In this document: piece after piece, positions 54,651 to 63,886 of the stretch
Layout: each line of letters opens with the position of its first letter
Position numbering within the stretch: the first letter of the stretch is position 1
NCBI RefSeq assembly: GCF_037974265.1
Contig: NZ_CP150233.1
Coordinates: 2,666,001-2,730,000, forward strand
Length of the DNA: 64,000 nucleotides
Source: Paenibacillus sp. FSL R5-0623
GTDB taxonomy: Bacteria > Bacillota > Bacilli > Paenibacillales > Paenibacillaceae
Direction: 5' to 3'
Program-made: the position numbers and the translations under genes
The notes under the pieces: generated by a model
The model's input: the letters and a program-made list of their open reading frames with translations, nothing else
Told to the model about the DNA's origin: nothing
Databases searched by the model: none

Positions 54651-55547
54651 ATGAATCTACATGGATTACGATTATTTCATGCCATCGTGAGATATGGCGG
54701 GGTCACTCGTGCCGCAGAGGAACTAAATATTAGTCAACCTGCGGTATCTTCTCAGGTGAAGAAGTTTGAACGTGAATTAGGAATCCAGCTTTTTGTTTCG
54801 GAGGGAAGAAGACTGGTGCTTACGGATGCGGGGATACAGTTAACAGGTTATGCGGAACGTCTGTTCATGCTGGAGCAGGATGTCGAGAATTTTGTGCAGG
54901 ATTTTCGGGAGGGCAAGAAAGGGTTGATCCGTCTTACGGCAACCTACTTGCCTTCGAATTTTCTGCTGCCTGGCTGGATTGCGCGGTTCAAGCAAATGCA
55001 TGAGGATGTGGAGATTGTTGTGAGCACAACCAACACCCGGATGGCTTTTGACCAATTACTTCGTTATGAGGCAGAGATTGCTGTGTATGGTGGAAGTGGT
55101 ATTACACATGCAGGTGTCCAATGGGATGAATTGTTTGACGATGAGATGTGGTTTGTTGTGCACCCTGACCATCCGTATGCGGGAAAAGAAATCGAGTTGC
55201 ATGAGATGGTGGCAGAACCGTTCATCATGCGCGAAGAAGGCAGTGCCACGCGTGAGCGACTCGTTTCCCTTTGCACAACAAATAACCTTGCCGCTCCCCG
55301 CATTGCACTTCAGTTCAACGGGCTGAACGAAACGATCAGTGCGGTGAAGGCAGGTTATGGGGCCAACTTTATATCTTCTTTGGTTGTGAACGAAGATGTG
55401 CAGCAAGGCAGGCTGGCACGTGTGTTTGTTCGAGGTGTACAGCTGAGAAATACGGTTGCCGTATGTACACGAGCCGGGGAGGTATTATCACCTGCTGCAC
55501 AGCATCTGGTCAAGCTTATCCGCCAAGAAGCTGCTTTGATGAAATAA
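54651..55547 (+). CDS. LysR family transcriptional regulator
   Basis: A 298-residue LysR regulator with N-terminal winged helix (HAIVRYGGVTRAAEELNISQPAVSSQVKKFE) and an effector-binding domain (IRLTATYLPSNFLLPGW onward). AAGAGG precedes the ATG. It is divergent from the O-methyltransferase/MFS operon with a ~130-base AT-rich region between them, the classical LysR arrangement, so that operon is the likely target. The effector is unknown. Confidence 0.93.
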   Translation: MNLHGLRLFHAIVRYGGVTRAAEELNISQPAVSSQVKKFERELGIQLFVSEGRRLVLTDAGIQLTGYAERLFMLEQDVENFVQDFREGKKGLIRLTATYLPSNFLLPGWIARFKQMHEDVEIVVSTTNTRMAFDQLLRYEAEIAVYGGSGITHAGVQWDELFDDEMWFVVHPDHPYAGKEIELHEMVAEPFIMREEGSATRERLVSLCTTNNLAAPRIALQFNGLNETISAVKAGYGANFISSLVVNEDVQQGRLARVFVRGVQLRNTVAVCTRAGEVLSPAAQHLVKLIRQEAALMK

Positions 55548-55559
55548 ATAGCGTGATTG

Positions 55560-55631
55560 TACTTAAAACAACTTAAAGTCCATGTTCAAAAAGACCAGTT
55601 TTCAGTACCCTAAAGCGGACTTTAGAACAGC
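55560..55631 (-). repeat. Dispersed repeat, copy 2
   Basis: The core (55581-55609) matches copy 1 at 51494-51522 on the opposite strand with one difference. Here the core sits in the loop of TAAAGTCC/GGACTTTA, so the copy may fold as a hairpin. Confidence 0.6.
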
Positions 55632-55664
55632 TTCTTGAAAATGAATAGGTTGCTTCTCCAACTA

Positions 55665-56381
55665 TTAACTTTCGCTTTGTTGTGAAGTTCCCCATGCATG
55701 TAATCGGGCGTATAGGGTTACGCCGCCAATGATCAGGACAGGAATCCAGACTGCAATCATGGGCACACGGTGGAATAACAATGCGGCTGCAATGACGCCG
55801 ATCAAATAGATGACAACAGCACCTGCACGAAGGTAGGAATCTGTGGGCAAGGCTTTGGTTAACGATCGGATATTGGCATGTCGCAGCTTTTTGAGGATGT
55901 TCACGGTATCCTCAACCACAGCGGCCAAATTATTGGTGAGCACGGTTGTTGAGATGCCAGCAATGCCAATGCGGCGTGCCGCAGTTGTTTGCATCCCCAT
56001 TGCAACGGCTAGGATGACAATTAACAGATAGGACAGTTGTTCTGAAAATGGACTAATCATGGCGATCGCGAACAGCAGCAGCAATATGCTTTCAACAGTA
56101 AATACAGCTGTGACCTTAGAAGACCAGCCATTTTTGGTCTGCACAGGTCCCACCATATGTGCTGCAATGGCATTGCCGGCAATAAAACCGATGAGAGCAA
56201 GCAATGACCGCAGCACGACAAATTCCTGAGCACGGGCAATGGCAATACCGAGCAGTACAATATTTCCCGTCATATTGGCTGTGAGCACATGCCCCAGTCC
56301 CAGATATCCGATCAGGTCCCCCATTCCGGCAGACATGCAGAGAAGTAACATGGCGTATTTTTGGAGGGTGCTTTGATTCAT
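55665..56381 (-). CDS. YoaK (DUF1275) family membrane protein
   Basis: A 238-residue integral membrane protein with about six to seven transmembrane segments. Family features are GMGDLIGYLGLGHVLTANMTGN at the N-terminus and MGMQTTAARRIG with TTVLTNNLA in the middle. ATG 56381 follows AAAGGA; an earlier in-frame codon has no ribosome site. The function of the family is unknown. Confidence 0.9.
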   Translation of the reverse strand: MNQSTLQKYAMLLLCMSAGMGDLIGYLGLGHVLTANMTGNIVLLGIAIARAQEFVVLRSLLALIGFIAGNAIAAHMVGPVQTKNGWSSKVTAVFTVESILLLLFAIAMISPFSEQLSYLLIVILAVAMGMQTTAARRIGIAGISTTVLTNNLAAVVEDTVNILKKLRHANIRSLTKALPTDSYLRAGAVVIYLIGVIAAALLFHRVPMIAVWIPVLIIGGVTLYARLHAWGTSQQSES

Positions 56382-56467
56382 CCTATCCGTCCTTTCAAAA
56401 AAACGTAGCCCCTCCAGTATACAGCCATAACCCACGCTTCTTCAAAATGAAATTCATTGCGCAAGAC

Positions 56468-57352
56468 TTAAGGTGCAGCGAGCCAATCAAACATATTGTT
56501 AACCGCTGACTGATGTATCTTCTCGTGAAAATGATGATCCTGCCCGCCGTAGGCGTGAAATGTGACATCCGCACCTCGGCGCTTAAGCCAGTGATACATT
56601 CGGGTTCCGTGACTATAATTCACCTGTGTATCTGATGTACCATGCATGATTAGCACGGGACAAGATAATTTGTTCGCTTTTGACAAGGGAGAACGGGCGA
56701 GGTAAGCTTCCGGAACTGCGCGTGGTGAGCCACCCAGCACCCGTTTCAATGTACGTCTCAGGTCGGTTCGCTCATGGTACGTGCGTTCCACATCGGCGAC
56801 ACCGCTCCAAAGAACTAATTTATGTACTTTGTCCGGTCCCTCATTATAGGTAGTTGCGGTATGTACAGCATTAATGGCTCCACGGGAGAACCCCATTAAC
56901 GATATCCGAGTTGGGTCGACAAAAGGTAATCGTTGCATTAACCGATAAGCGGCATGCACATCTTCGGCATCTCTTCCGCCATACTCGTCACGCCCCTCAC
57001 CGCCTTCGTTGCCACGATAGGATGGGGCGAACACGATATAACCTTTATGTACAAATTGCTCAAGCCAAACAGTATTTACCCCGCCATAGCTGCCAAGTCC
57101 GCCGCGACAATAGATCAGTACAGGCCACTGTTCCGGTATGTTATCCGTATCATGCATTGTTGCAGCAGGGTAATGGCTGGCGAGTGGTTGCAGATGAAGA
57201 TGTAGAGGCTTATGTATGGAAGCGAAGTCTGGAAAGGCAGAGGAGATAGAGCCTGGATGAGAAGTTTCATATGTTGTGATATCAGGTAATGAACAACCTT
57301 GTGGCAGGTATAAATAAGCTTTAACTCGAAGTGTATCGGATGAATACGTCAC
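56468..57352 (-). CDS. Alpha/beta hydrolase, prolyl oligopeptidase-like
   Basis: A 294-residue serine hydrolase of the S9 peptidase/acyl-peptidase-like group. The nucleophile is in LMGFSRGAIN, with Asp in MHGTSDTQV and His in GGQDHHFH. The oxyanion region is YCRGGLGSYGG. The start is uncertain: GTG 57352 gives the longest frame but the only ribosome-like GAGGTGG lies about 20 bases upstream. No signal peptide. The substrate could be a peptide or an ester. Confidence 0.85.
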   Translation of the reverse strand: MTYSSDTLRVKAYLYLPQGCSLPDITTYETSHPGSISSAFPDFASIHKPLHLHLQPLASHYPAATMHDTDNIPEQWPVLIYCRGGLGSYGGVNTVWLEQFVHKGYIVFAPSYRGNEGGEGRDEYGGRDAEDVHAAYRLMQRLPFVDPTRISLMGFSRGAINAVHTATTYNEGPDKVHKLVLWSGVADVERTYHERTDLRRTLKRVLGGSPRAVPEAYLARSPLSKANKLSCPVLIMHGTSDTQVNYSHGTRMYHWLKRRGADVTFHAYGGQDHHFHEKIHQSAVNNMFDWLAAP

Positions 57353-57594
57353 TTGATAGAGCAGGAAAATCCACCTCTTTTATTAATAATAACAGGCCAA
57401 ATGACAGGGATGCTTCTATAGGATGCGCGTAAAATAAGTTCCCATACCTTCCAGGGTAAATCGCCATCCTGAATGTGAGAAATTCGTTTATTGGCTCCAT
57501 ATGATTTATAATGGTTCAGGAGACATGTGGATTGACCGCTTGTTCTCATATTCATAAAACTAATTTTAGTGTGTAGAAAGAAAGGGAGAAAGCC

Positions 57595-58341
57595 ATGATG
57601 AACGCTCCACATCCAATTGATCAATTCAAGAAATTCAAATATGAAATTACCAGATTTATGATGATCTATAAATTTGCTCTGGATCAAATGGAGACCAAGA
57701 TTGAAGTCCTGAAGGAAGAATTCCAGTCTTTGCATGATTACAGTCCAATTGAGCATACAAAGTCCAGACTGAAATCACCTGAGAGCATTATGAACAAGAT
57801 GTTCCGTAAAAATCATGAGTTAACGTTTGAGAGCATCAAGCAAAATATCAAGGATATCGCCGGGGTACGGATTACATGTTCCTTTATCTCGGATATCTAT
57901 CGCATTAAGGATATGCTGTGCAACCAGAGTGATCTGCGTGTACTGGAGGTCAAAGACTACATCGAGAATCCAAAGCCAAACGGTTACCAAAGCCTTCACC
58001 TTCTGGTGGAAGTGCCTGTGTACATGTCCAATGGTGAGGAACGAGCATGTGTGGAGATCCAGATCCGTACAATCGCGATGGATTTCTGGGCGAGTCTGGA
58101 ACATAAGATTTTTTATAAATACAATAAGGATGTTCCCGAGCATTTGACCAGAGAGTTAAAGAGTGCGGCAGATTCGGCAAATGCGCTGGATCAACAGATG
58201 GAGCGACTTCACCGGGAAATTCAGGAGATCAAGGACGCCGATAACGAGCGGGATGAAGAAGAATTACGCCGTATTATTATTAACAATCAACAGTTCACAC
58301 TGCCGTCCAACCTGCTCAAGCTGCTGGGTAGCGGGGAGTAG
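57595..58341 (+). CDS. Small alarmone synthetase (RelQ/YjbM-like GTP pyrophosphokinase)
   Basis: A 248-residue single-domain (p)ppGpp synthetase without hydrolase or TGS/ACT domains. RelA_SpoT features are KSRLKSPESIMNK, DIAGVRITCSFISD, YIENPKPNGYQSLHLLVE and VEIQIRTIAMDFWASLEHK. It makes ppGpp/pppGpp from ATP and GDP/GTP under stress. The C-terminal helix (LDQQMERLHREIQEIKD) is typical of the tetramer-forming RelQ group. GGGAG precedes tandem ATGs. A Bcr/CflA exporter gene begins 6 bases after the stop, which suggests co-transcription. Confidence 0.93.
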   Translation: MMNAPHPIDQFKKFKYEITRFMMIYKFALDQMETKIEVLKEEFQSLHDYSPIEHTKSRLKSPESIMNKMFRKNHELTFESIKQNIKDIAGVRITCSFISDIYRIKDMLCNQSDLRVLEVKDYIENPKPNGYQSLHLLVEVPVYMSNGEERACVEIQIRTIAMDFWASLEHKIFYKYNKDVPEHLTRELKSAADSANALDQQMERLHREIQEIKDADNERDEEELRRIIINNQQFTLPSNLLKLLGSGE

Positions 58342-58347
58342 TATTTG

Positions 58348-59583
58348 ATGAAAAGTACAACAGCTTCATTAAACACGAATTCCACATCTCGTGTACGGAT
58401 GGCTTTAATTCTGGGGACACTGTCGGCCTTTGGGCCGTTGTCCCTGGATATGTATTTACCCGCATTGCCCACGCTGGCTGATGAGTTTGGTTCATCTACT
58501 TCGTATGCTCAACTCAGCCTGACGGCGTGTATGATTGGACTTGCGGTTGGACAGTTGCTTGCCGGACCTCTAAGTGATGTACGTGGTCGGCGAACACCGC
58601 TCATTGCAGGGCTTGTGCTCTATACGATCGCCTCCATACTTTGCCTGGTTAGCCCGACGATGGGCTCTTTTGTTGTGCTGCGGTTCATTCAAGGTGTAGC
58701 TGGAGCGGCAGGGATTGTCATCTCGCGCGCAATCGTCAGAGACGTATATTCGGGCCCGGAACTGACACGGTTCTTCTCTCTGTTAATGCTGATTAACGGC
58801 GTAGCCCCGATTGCTGCACCAATCATTGGTGGACAATTGTTGACGTATACGTCGTGGCGCGGCGTATTTATTTTGCTTAGCCTCATCGGTATACTGACGT
58901 TGTTGGCTGTCATTTTCGGTCTTGGAGAGACATTGCCTTCCAACCGCAGATCAAGCGGGGGATTGAAACAGACATTAATTACGTTTCGCCAAATCGCAGG
59001 GGATCGTCAGTTTATGGGTTATGCGTTAACCCAGGGTTTCGTGGCAGCAGGCATGTTTGCCTACATATCAGGTTCACCGTTTGTGCTTCAGAAGATATAC
59101 GGGGTATCGCCGCAAATGTTCAGTGTTTGCTTCGCCATAAACGGACTGGGTATTATTCTGGCCAGTCAGATTGCCGGCAGACTTGCAGGAAAGGTATCAG
59201 AGACTCGCCTGTTAATCGCGGGGCTGCTAACCGCGGCGCTCGGAGGAACTTCACTGCTCATCGCCATTCTGGCTGGAGGTAATCTAATCTCTGTACTGAT
59301 TCCGCTATTTTTGGTGGTATCCAGTGTTGGGTTAGTCAATACTGCGTCCTTCGCCTTGGCGATGGCCAATCAGGAGAAGTCGGCAGGCAGTGCGTCTGCG
59401 CTTATTGGTGTGATGACGTTCCTGTTCGGAGGTATTGTCGCTCCCCTTGTAGGTCTCGGGGGAGAAGGCACAGCTGTGCCAATGGGAATCGTTATTGCTT
59501 GTGCTGATCTCGGTGCCTTGGTTATTTACTTCCTAATGGTCAGTAGAGGCAGGAAGCGCCAGAACGATCAAGTGTTGAGTTAA
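58348..59583 (+). CDS. Bcr/CflA family multidrug efflux MFS transporter
   Basis: A 411-residue 12-segment exporter. It opens LILGTLSAFGPLSLDMYLPALP, the Bcr/CflA hallmark, and has motif A GPLSDVRGRRTPL and motif C-like FIQGVAGAAGIV. ATG 58348 lies 9 bases after GGGGAG; TTG 58345 is closer but less likely. It is probably translated together with the RelQ gene. Substrates (bicyclomycin, chloramphenicol and similar in relatives) cannot be inferred here. Confidence 0.92.
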   Translation: MKSTTASLNTNSTSRVRMALILGTLSAFGPLSLDMYLPALPTLADEFGSSTSYAQLSLTACMIGLAVGQLLAGPLSDVRGRRTPLIAGLVLYTIASILCLVSPTMGSFVVLRFIQGVAGAAGIVISRAIVRDVYSGPELTRFFSLLMLINGVAPIAAPIIGGQLLTYTSWRGVFILLSLIGILTLLAVIFGLGETLPSNRRSSGGLKQTLITFRQIAGDRQFMGYALTQGFVAAGMFAYISGSPFVLQKIYGVSPQMFSVCFAINGLGIILASQIAGRLAGKVSETRLLIAGLLTAALGGTSLLIAILAGGNLISVLIPLFLVVSSVGLVNTASFALAMANQEKSAGSASALIGVMTFLFGGIVAPLVGLGGEGTAVPMGIVIACADLGALVIYFLMVSRGRKRQNDQVLS

Positions 59584-59657
59584 GTGTACTGATTCTGTAG
59601 ACCTTGCGTTTATGGAGTCTTGATAGTGTAAAGTGACTTTGAGTTTAAAGAACGAAC

Positions 59658-59701
59658 AAGAGCCTCATTTGGAAGGAATCATGCTTCCAAGTGAGGCTCT
59701 T
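59658..59701. terminator. Bidirectional stem-loop between convergent genes
   Basis: AAGAGCCTCA-TT-TGGAAG pairs with CTTCCA-AG-TGAGGCTCTT. The stem is strong, but T-runs on either side are short, so it may work mainly as an insulator or processing end. Confidence 0.65.
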
Positions 59702-59720
59702 GCTGTAGGTAAGGACAGGT

Positions 59721-60329
59721 TTAGCAGAGCGCAAATAAAATCTGTGTATTGGACAGTATCCCTGGCGTGAGGAATGGATAGAAATATCCCACCACAAAAC
59801 CAAACAGATTAATCGCAGGCCACATCAGGTAGACATCATTGTATGTGAACACAAGGGACCATCGATTGTAACAAAAGTTGGGCAACGTACGTTCTTCGTT
59901 ATCTCGTGGTGCCGCTGTACCAGTCTGTGCAAATTGCACAGCTTGAGTGAGGTTTTGCGGCTGTTGCTGGAGGAAGAGCGGGAGCAGACCCGGGCTGCTT
60001 TTGATCAGGTTATACAGAAAAAGCATTTCTGCCGGAGGCTGACCTACCGGACGAGGATAGGCACTAAGCAGGGTGGGCAGGTTGCCTTGAGTCAGTTGCG
60101 CAGGTACGCCCGGTGCTGTACCCGGGATTGTACCTGGAATGCCTCCGGGGATATACGGACCGGGTACTCCGCCTGGAATGTATGGAGGATAGGAGCCTTG
60201 ACCGCCAGGTATACCCGGAAACGTCGGACCACCCGGGATGCCGCCACCGCCACCTCCTGGGAACAGTGGAGGCAATTGAAAGGAACGGTCTTCTCCATAA
60301 CTTAGATAAGGGTTATATTCGTAATACAT
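59721..60329 (-). CDS. Pro/Gly-rich protein, possible spore coat or surface protein
   Basis: A 202-residue protein without a known family. The N-terminal part (about 15-85) is an irregular Gly-Pro-rich repeat (PGGGGGGIPGGPTFPG, then variants of PYIPGGVPG), followed by a Gln-rich stretch (FLQQQPQNLTQAVQ) and a hydrophobic aromatic C-terminus. No signal peptide. Such composition is seen in coat and exosporium proteins of spore formers, which is my inference. ATG 60329 has an AGGAAGG site at a long distance. Its upstream region abuts the Fur-controlled gene at 60604 on the other strand. Confidence 0.7.
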   Translation of the reverse strand: MYYEYNPYLSYGEDRSFQLPPLFPGGGGGGIPGGPTFPGIPGGQGSYPPYIPGGVPGPYIPGGIPGTIPGTAPGVPAQLTQGNLPTLLSAYPRPVGQPPAEMLFLYNLIKSSPGLLPLFLQQQPQNLTQAVQFAQTGTAAPRDNEERTLPNFCYNRWSLVFTYNDVYLMWPAINLFGFVVGYFYPFLTPGILSNTQILFALC

Positions 60330-60440
60330 GTACAGAACATCCTTCCTGTCGTCGTATTCTGCATTCAGCATATGGCGGCATCCGCCTATAGGTGAATGCC
60401 GTCAAGAAGATTTATATGATCACCTCGTCGCATAATCGGA

Positions 60441-60469
60441 TTGACAACTGAACTGATAACAATTATCAT
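60441..60469 (+). promoter_or_regulatory. Promoter overlapped by a Fur box
   Basis: TTGACA (60441-60446) and TATCAT (60464-60469) are 17 bases apart. The Fur box TGATAACAATTATCA (60454-60468) matches the consensus at 14 of 15 positions and covers the -10 box, so Fur binding would block transcription directly. The leader to the start codon is about 128 bases. Confidence 0.85.
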
Positions 60470-60603
60470 TGTCAATGAAATCGGACAAATGTACATACGG
60501 ATATTATATGTATCAATAGTAGTGTCAATATTTTTGAACGTTGATATCTGTCACAATAATGCCGAATAAGGTTTTCATAATGAATTGAAAGGGGATATAT
60601 CAA

Positions 60604-61602
60604 GTGTTTAAGAGAAATAAAAAGATGATCATGCTTCTGATTACGGTGATGGTTATGTCCATCTGGTTGGCCGCGTGTGGTACAAAAACGGCAGAGAATG
60701 GAGCAGCAGGAGAGAACAATACAACAACGGAGACAGAGACACAAACAGAATCCGCTACAGAGCGCACATTAACAGATGCAATGGGACACGAGGTTACCAT
60801 CCCGGCTAATCCGGAGCGCATCATCGCCTCTTATCTGGAAGACCATCTTGTTACACTCGGTGTTAAGCCAGCAGCACAATGGGCCATCAACAACGGCAGT
60901 GGTTTGCAGGATTATCTGCAAACCGATCTGAATGGCGTACCTGGTATTGCAAGTGATCTACCTTTTGAAGCCATGGCCAGTTTCTCACCAGACCTGATTA
61001 TTATGGGTTCTGAAAGTACAGTTGAAGGGGAGAAATACGAACAGTACAACAAAATTGCCCCTACTTATGTACTCGGAGATGAGGTCAACAAGGACTCGCG
61101 TCAGGCTCTGCTCAAGATCGGCGAGCTTCTGAACAAATCGGATGTAGCGCAGAAGGCGCTTGACGATTATGATGCCAAGGCAAAGGAAATCAAAGAAAAG
61201 GTAACTGCTGTTACTGGAGGAACAAAGTCGGCCGCAGCGTTGTGGTTGTTCAATAACAAGTTTTATGTTGTAAGCAACAATGTTTCCAGTGGTGAAGTGA
61301 TGTACAACGAACTTGGACTTGCAGAGCCTAATGTTGTGAAGGAAGCATCTGCGAAGGCAACGGGTAACTGGTCTGAGATTTCATTGGAGAAGATCGCGGA
61401 AATGGACACAGACTATCTATTCCTGGTGAACAGTGACAAGGGGGCAGGCTCAGAAGCGCTGAAAGATGCCGTATGGCAGAGCATTCCTGCTGTAAAGACA
61501 GGTAATGTCTTTGAATTCACCCGGTCCAGCAGCTGGTTGTACAGCGGAGTTCAAGCGAACCTTCAAATTATGGAAGACATTCAGAACAGCATTGTTAAAT
61601 AA
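60604..61602 (+). CDS. Iron-siderophore ABC transporter substrate-binding lipoprotein
   Basis: A 332-residue lipoprotein with lipobox LAAC (MSIWLAACGTKT), a Thr/Glu-rich linker, and a class III binding domain (RIIASYLEDHLVTLGVKPAAQ, FSPDLIIMGS, TGNVFEFTRSS). The start is GTG 60604, nine bases after AAAGGGG. It is the same type as the protein at 13685 and the sensor half of the regulator at 14786, and again no permease or ATPase gene is nearby. The Fur box places it under iron control. The specific siderophore is unknown. Confidence 0.92.
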   Translation: MFKRNKKMIMLLITVMVMSIWLAACGTKTAENGAAGENNTTTETETQTESATERTLTDAMGHEVTIPANPERIIASYLEDHLVTLGVKPAAQWAINNGSGLQDYLQTDLNGVPGIASDLPFEAMASFSPDLIIMGSESTVEGEKYEQYNKIAPTYVLGDEVNKDSRQALLKIGELLNKSDVAQKALDDYDAKAKEIKEKVTAVTGGTKSAAALWLFNNKFYVVSNNVSSGEVMYNELGLAEPNVVKEASAKATGNWSEISLEKIAEMDTDYLFLVNSDKGAGSEALKDAVWQSIPAVKTGNVFEFTRSSSWLYSGVQANLQIMEDIQNSIVK

Positions 61603-61632
61603 GAAATAGTCGGTATGAAAAAGCATGTTCCT

Positions 61633-61667
61633 ACTTCCTGGTGCAATCGGCACCAGGGAGTTTTTTT
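61633..61667 (+). terminator. Terminator after the second siderophore-binding protein
   Basis: ACTTCCTGGTGC pairs with GCACCAGGGAGT (one wobble), followed by seven T. Confidence 0.9.
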
Positions 61668-61768
61668 GTTAATTCAGCATTTTACGTTATATAATAAATA
61701 TGAGTGTGTTATCGTGTCCTGAAGTGAAATTGACACTTGTTACACGAGCAGGGAAGGGGATATTACAT

Positions 61769-62389
61769 ATGTATACATTGGATCCACGTGAAATAACGGG
61801 AAGAGATAACTATAAACTGATGAGTGGTTCGGTGGTACCACGTCCAATTGCTTTTGTGACGACACTTTCAGATGAGAATGGTGTAATTAATGCGGCGCCG
61901 TTTAGTTTCTTTAATGTGGTTAGTTCGGACCCGCCGCTGTTATCCATATCCATTGCACGTAAAGACGGTATCATGAAAGATACTGCACGTAATGTGCTTG
62001 CTCATCAAGAACTGGTTGTGCATATCTGTGATGAAGCAATCATAACAGAAGTGAATGAGACAGCAGCCATACTGGAACCCCACGAAAGTGAGCTTGAGCG
62101 GACAAAACTTACTACAGTGCCGAGTACCAAGGTTGCTGTGCCAGGAATTCAGGAAGCACTCATTCGGATGGAGTGTGAACTGTATCAACACATTCCCATC
62201 ACGAATGATGAGGGCAAACCGGTGAGTGACCTGCTGCTGGTACGCATTGTACAGTATCATTTCAGCGAACAAGTCTACAATCCGGACAAGGGCTATATCC
62301 TGATGGATCATTTGAAACCAGTCAGCCGACTGGCGGGTAATGATTATGCCAAGCTTGGAGAGAGATTCACGGTGATTCGACCTGAATAG
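61769..62389 (+). CDS. Flavin reductase-like (FMN-binding) protein
   Basis: A 206-residue protein of the flavin reductase-like domain family, with FMN-binding segments SVVPRPIAFVTTLS, INAAPFSFFNVVSSDPPLL and KDTARNVLAHQELVVH. ATG 61769 follows AAGGGG; the longer upstream frame starts within the promoter region. A possible promoter (TTGTTA and TATAAT near 61666-61696) lies upstream. Members supply reduced flavin or act as oxidoreductases; the partner is unknown. A strong terminator follows. Confidence 0.9.
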   Translation: MYTLDPREITGRDNYKLMSGSVVPRPIAFVTTLSDENGVINAAPFSFFNVVSSDPPLLSISIARKDGIMKDTARNVLAHQELVVHICDEAIITEVNETAAILEPHESELERTKLTTVPSTKVAVPGIQEALIRMECELYQHIPITNDEGKPVSDLLLVRIVQYHFSEQVYNPDKGYILMDHLKPVSRLAGNDYAKLGERFTVIRPE

Positions 62390-62435
62390 TTCTGACAGAT
62401 CGAATATGTAATATAGGAATGGGTTTAATCCTGTA

Positions 62436-62486
62436 GCAAAGGCGGACAGCACGTGCGAAACTCGCATATGTTGTCCGCCTTTGCTT
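62436..62486 (+). terminator. Terminator after the flavin reductase gene
   Basis: GCAAAGGCGGACA pairs with TGTCCGCCTTTGC, with an inner TGCGA/CGCA pairing; it is followed only by TTGTTA. Confidence 0.75.
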
Positions 62487-62623
62487 GTTAATATGAACAT
62501 AAACAGGACAGGGAGTGAATAGACTTGTACTATATCCTGCACACATGTCATATGAACCTATTTTACATATAGGTTGTTTAACAAGCCTGCTTTTGAACAC
62601 GTACGATATAGGAGGTTAAGCCG

Positions 62624-63778
62624 ATGAACCAGCTTGAGGCAACTACTGGGGCAAGTATTATGGGAATAGGAACGGCATGGCCTACCCACCGTATTGAGCA
62701 AAAGGATGTGTCTGCCCGTCTCGCGCAAGCGCTGGAACATGAGCCGGATGCGAGAAGGTGGGCCAAACGAATCTTTAATCAGTGCGGTGTGGAGACTCGG
62801 TACACGTGTGAACCGAATCTGCTTGAGCCTGTTGATTCTTGCCGATATTTACCCTTTACCAATGCGGAGGAGGTTCCGACTACATCCGAGCGTATGGGCA
62901 AATACAAAGCTGCTGCTGTTCCACTTGGTCTCGAGGCGGCCGGACAGGCCATTCAGGATGCAGACGTAATCTCCTCGGAAATTACACATCTCATTACGGT
63001 GAGTTGCACGGGGCAATTCCTGCCCGGACTTGATGTTCGGCTGATCCAGCAGCTTGAACTGTCACCGCAGATCAACCGGATTCCACTGGTGTTTCAAGGA
63101 TGTGCAGCCGGTCTGAAGGCGATCCAACTGGCGAATTCAATCGTAACGACAGATCAGAAAGCTACGGTTCTCATCGTGTGTGTGGAACTATGCACACTTC
63201 ACTTTCAGCCATCTGCCAAACGGGACGACCTGTATGCCGCATCGTTTTTCGGAGACGGAGCCTCTGCCTGTGTTATTGGTGCATCCGGAACAGACCGCCA
63301 TGAATGTTTTCGACTAGGTCGTGGGCACTCAACGCTGCTCCCGGATTGTGCAGAAGAAATGATCTGGGAAGTGGGCAATACAGGCTTTGATCTCTACCTG
63401 TCACCACAGATTCCGAAGCTGCTTGGTTTGCATCTCGGTCCAGAGGTAGAGCGGTTGCTGGAGGGGAGCGGTTTACCGGACATATGGGCAATCCATCCGG
63501 GAGGCAGAGGTATCGTGGATGCCGTTCAGAAGTTGTATCAGTTGACAGATGAGCAGGTCTCCTACAGCCGAAACATCCTGCGGGATTATGGGAACCTGTC
63601 GTCCGTGACGATTCTTTTTGTTCTTCAAGCCATCCGCGAGGATTACAGACAGAAGGAAGGGCATTCCAGTGGGATAGCGCTGGCCTTTGGCCCGGGATTA
63701 ACAGCAGAGTTACTTCCTTTTACATACATCCCTGCCCCCATAGCGAACAGAACACCTGTGAATCATGGCATCCAATAG
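62624..63778 (+). CDS. Type III polyketide synthase (chalcone/stilbene synthase-like)
   Basis: A 384-residue homodimeric ketosynthase. The catalytic triad is Cys160 (FQGCAAG), His291 (WAIHPGG) and Asn324 (YGNLSSV), and the C-terminal GFGPG-type loop is FGPGLTAELL. Bacterial relatives such as BpsA make alkylpyrones from fatty acyl-CoA and malonyl-CoA; the product here is not predictable from these motifs. ATAGGAGG precedes the ATG. A transporter of the MMPL type follows about 110 bases later, perhaps exporting the product. In Bacillus a methyltransferase gene (bpsB) follows instead. Confidence 0.93.
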   Translation: MNQLEATTGASIMGIGTAWPTHRIEQKDVSARLAQALEHEPDARRWAKRIFNQCGVETRYTCEPNLLEPVDSCRYLPFTNAEEVPTTSERMGKYKAAAVPLGLEAAGQAIQDADVISSEITHLITVSCTGQFLPGLDVRLIQQLELSPQINRIPLVFQGCAAGLKAIQLANSIVTTDQKATVLIVCVELCTLHFQPSAKRDDLYAASFFGDGASACVIGASGTDRHECFRLGRGHSTLLPDCAEEMIWEVGNTGFDLYLSPQIPKLLGLHLGPEVERLLEGSGLPDIWAIHPGGRGIVDAVQKLYQLTDEQVSYSRNILRDYGNLSSVTILFVLQAIREDYRQKEGHSSGIALAFGPGLTAELLPFTYIPAPIANRTPVNHGIQ

Positions 63779-63886
63779 TTCGCGAACCCGAGTGAAGGAG
63801 ATATACACCGCAAGTGGTTGAATGTGCTTATGATCTTACCGATGAACATAATCGAATGACTAATCTGATCGCAGAGGAGCTTAGGT

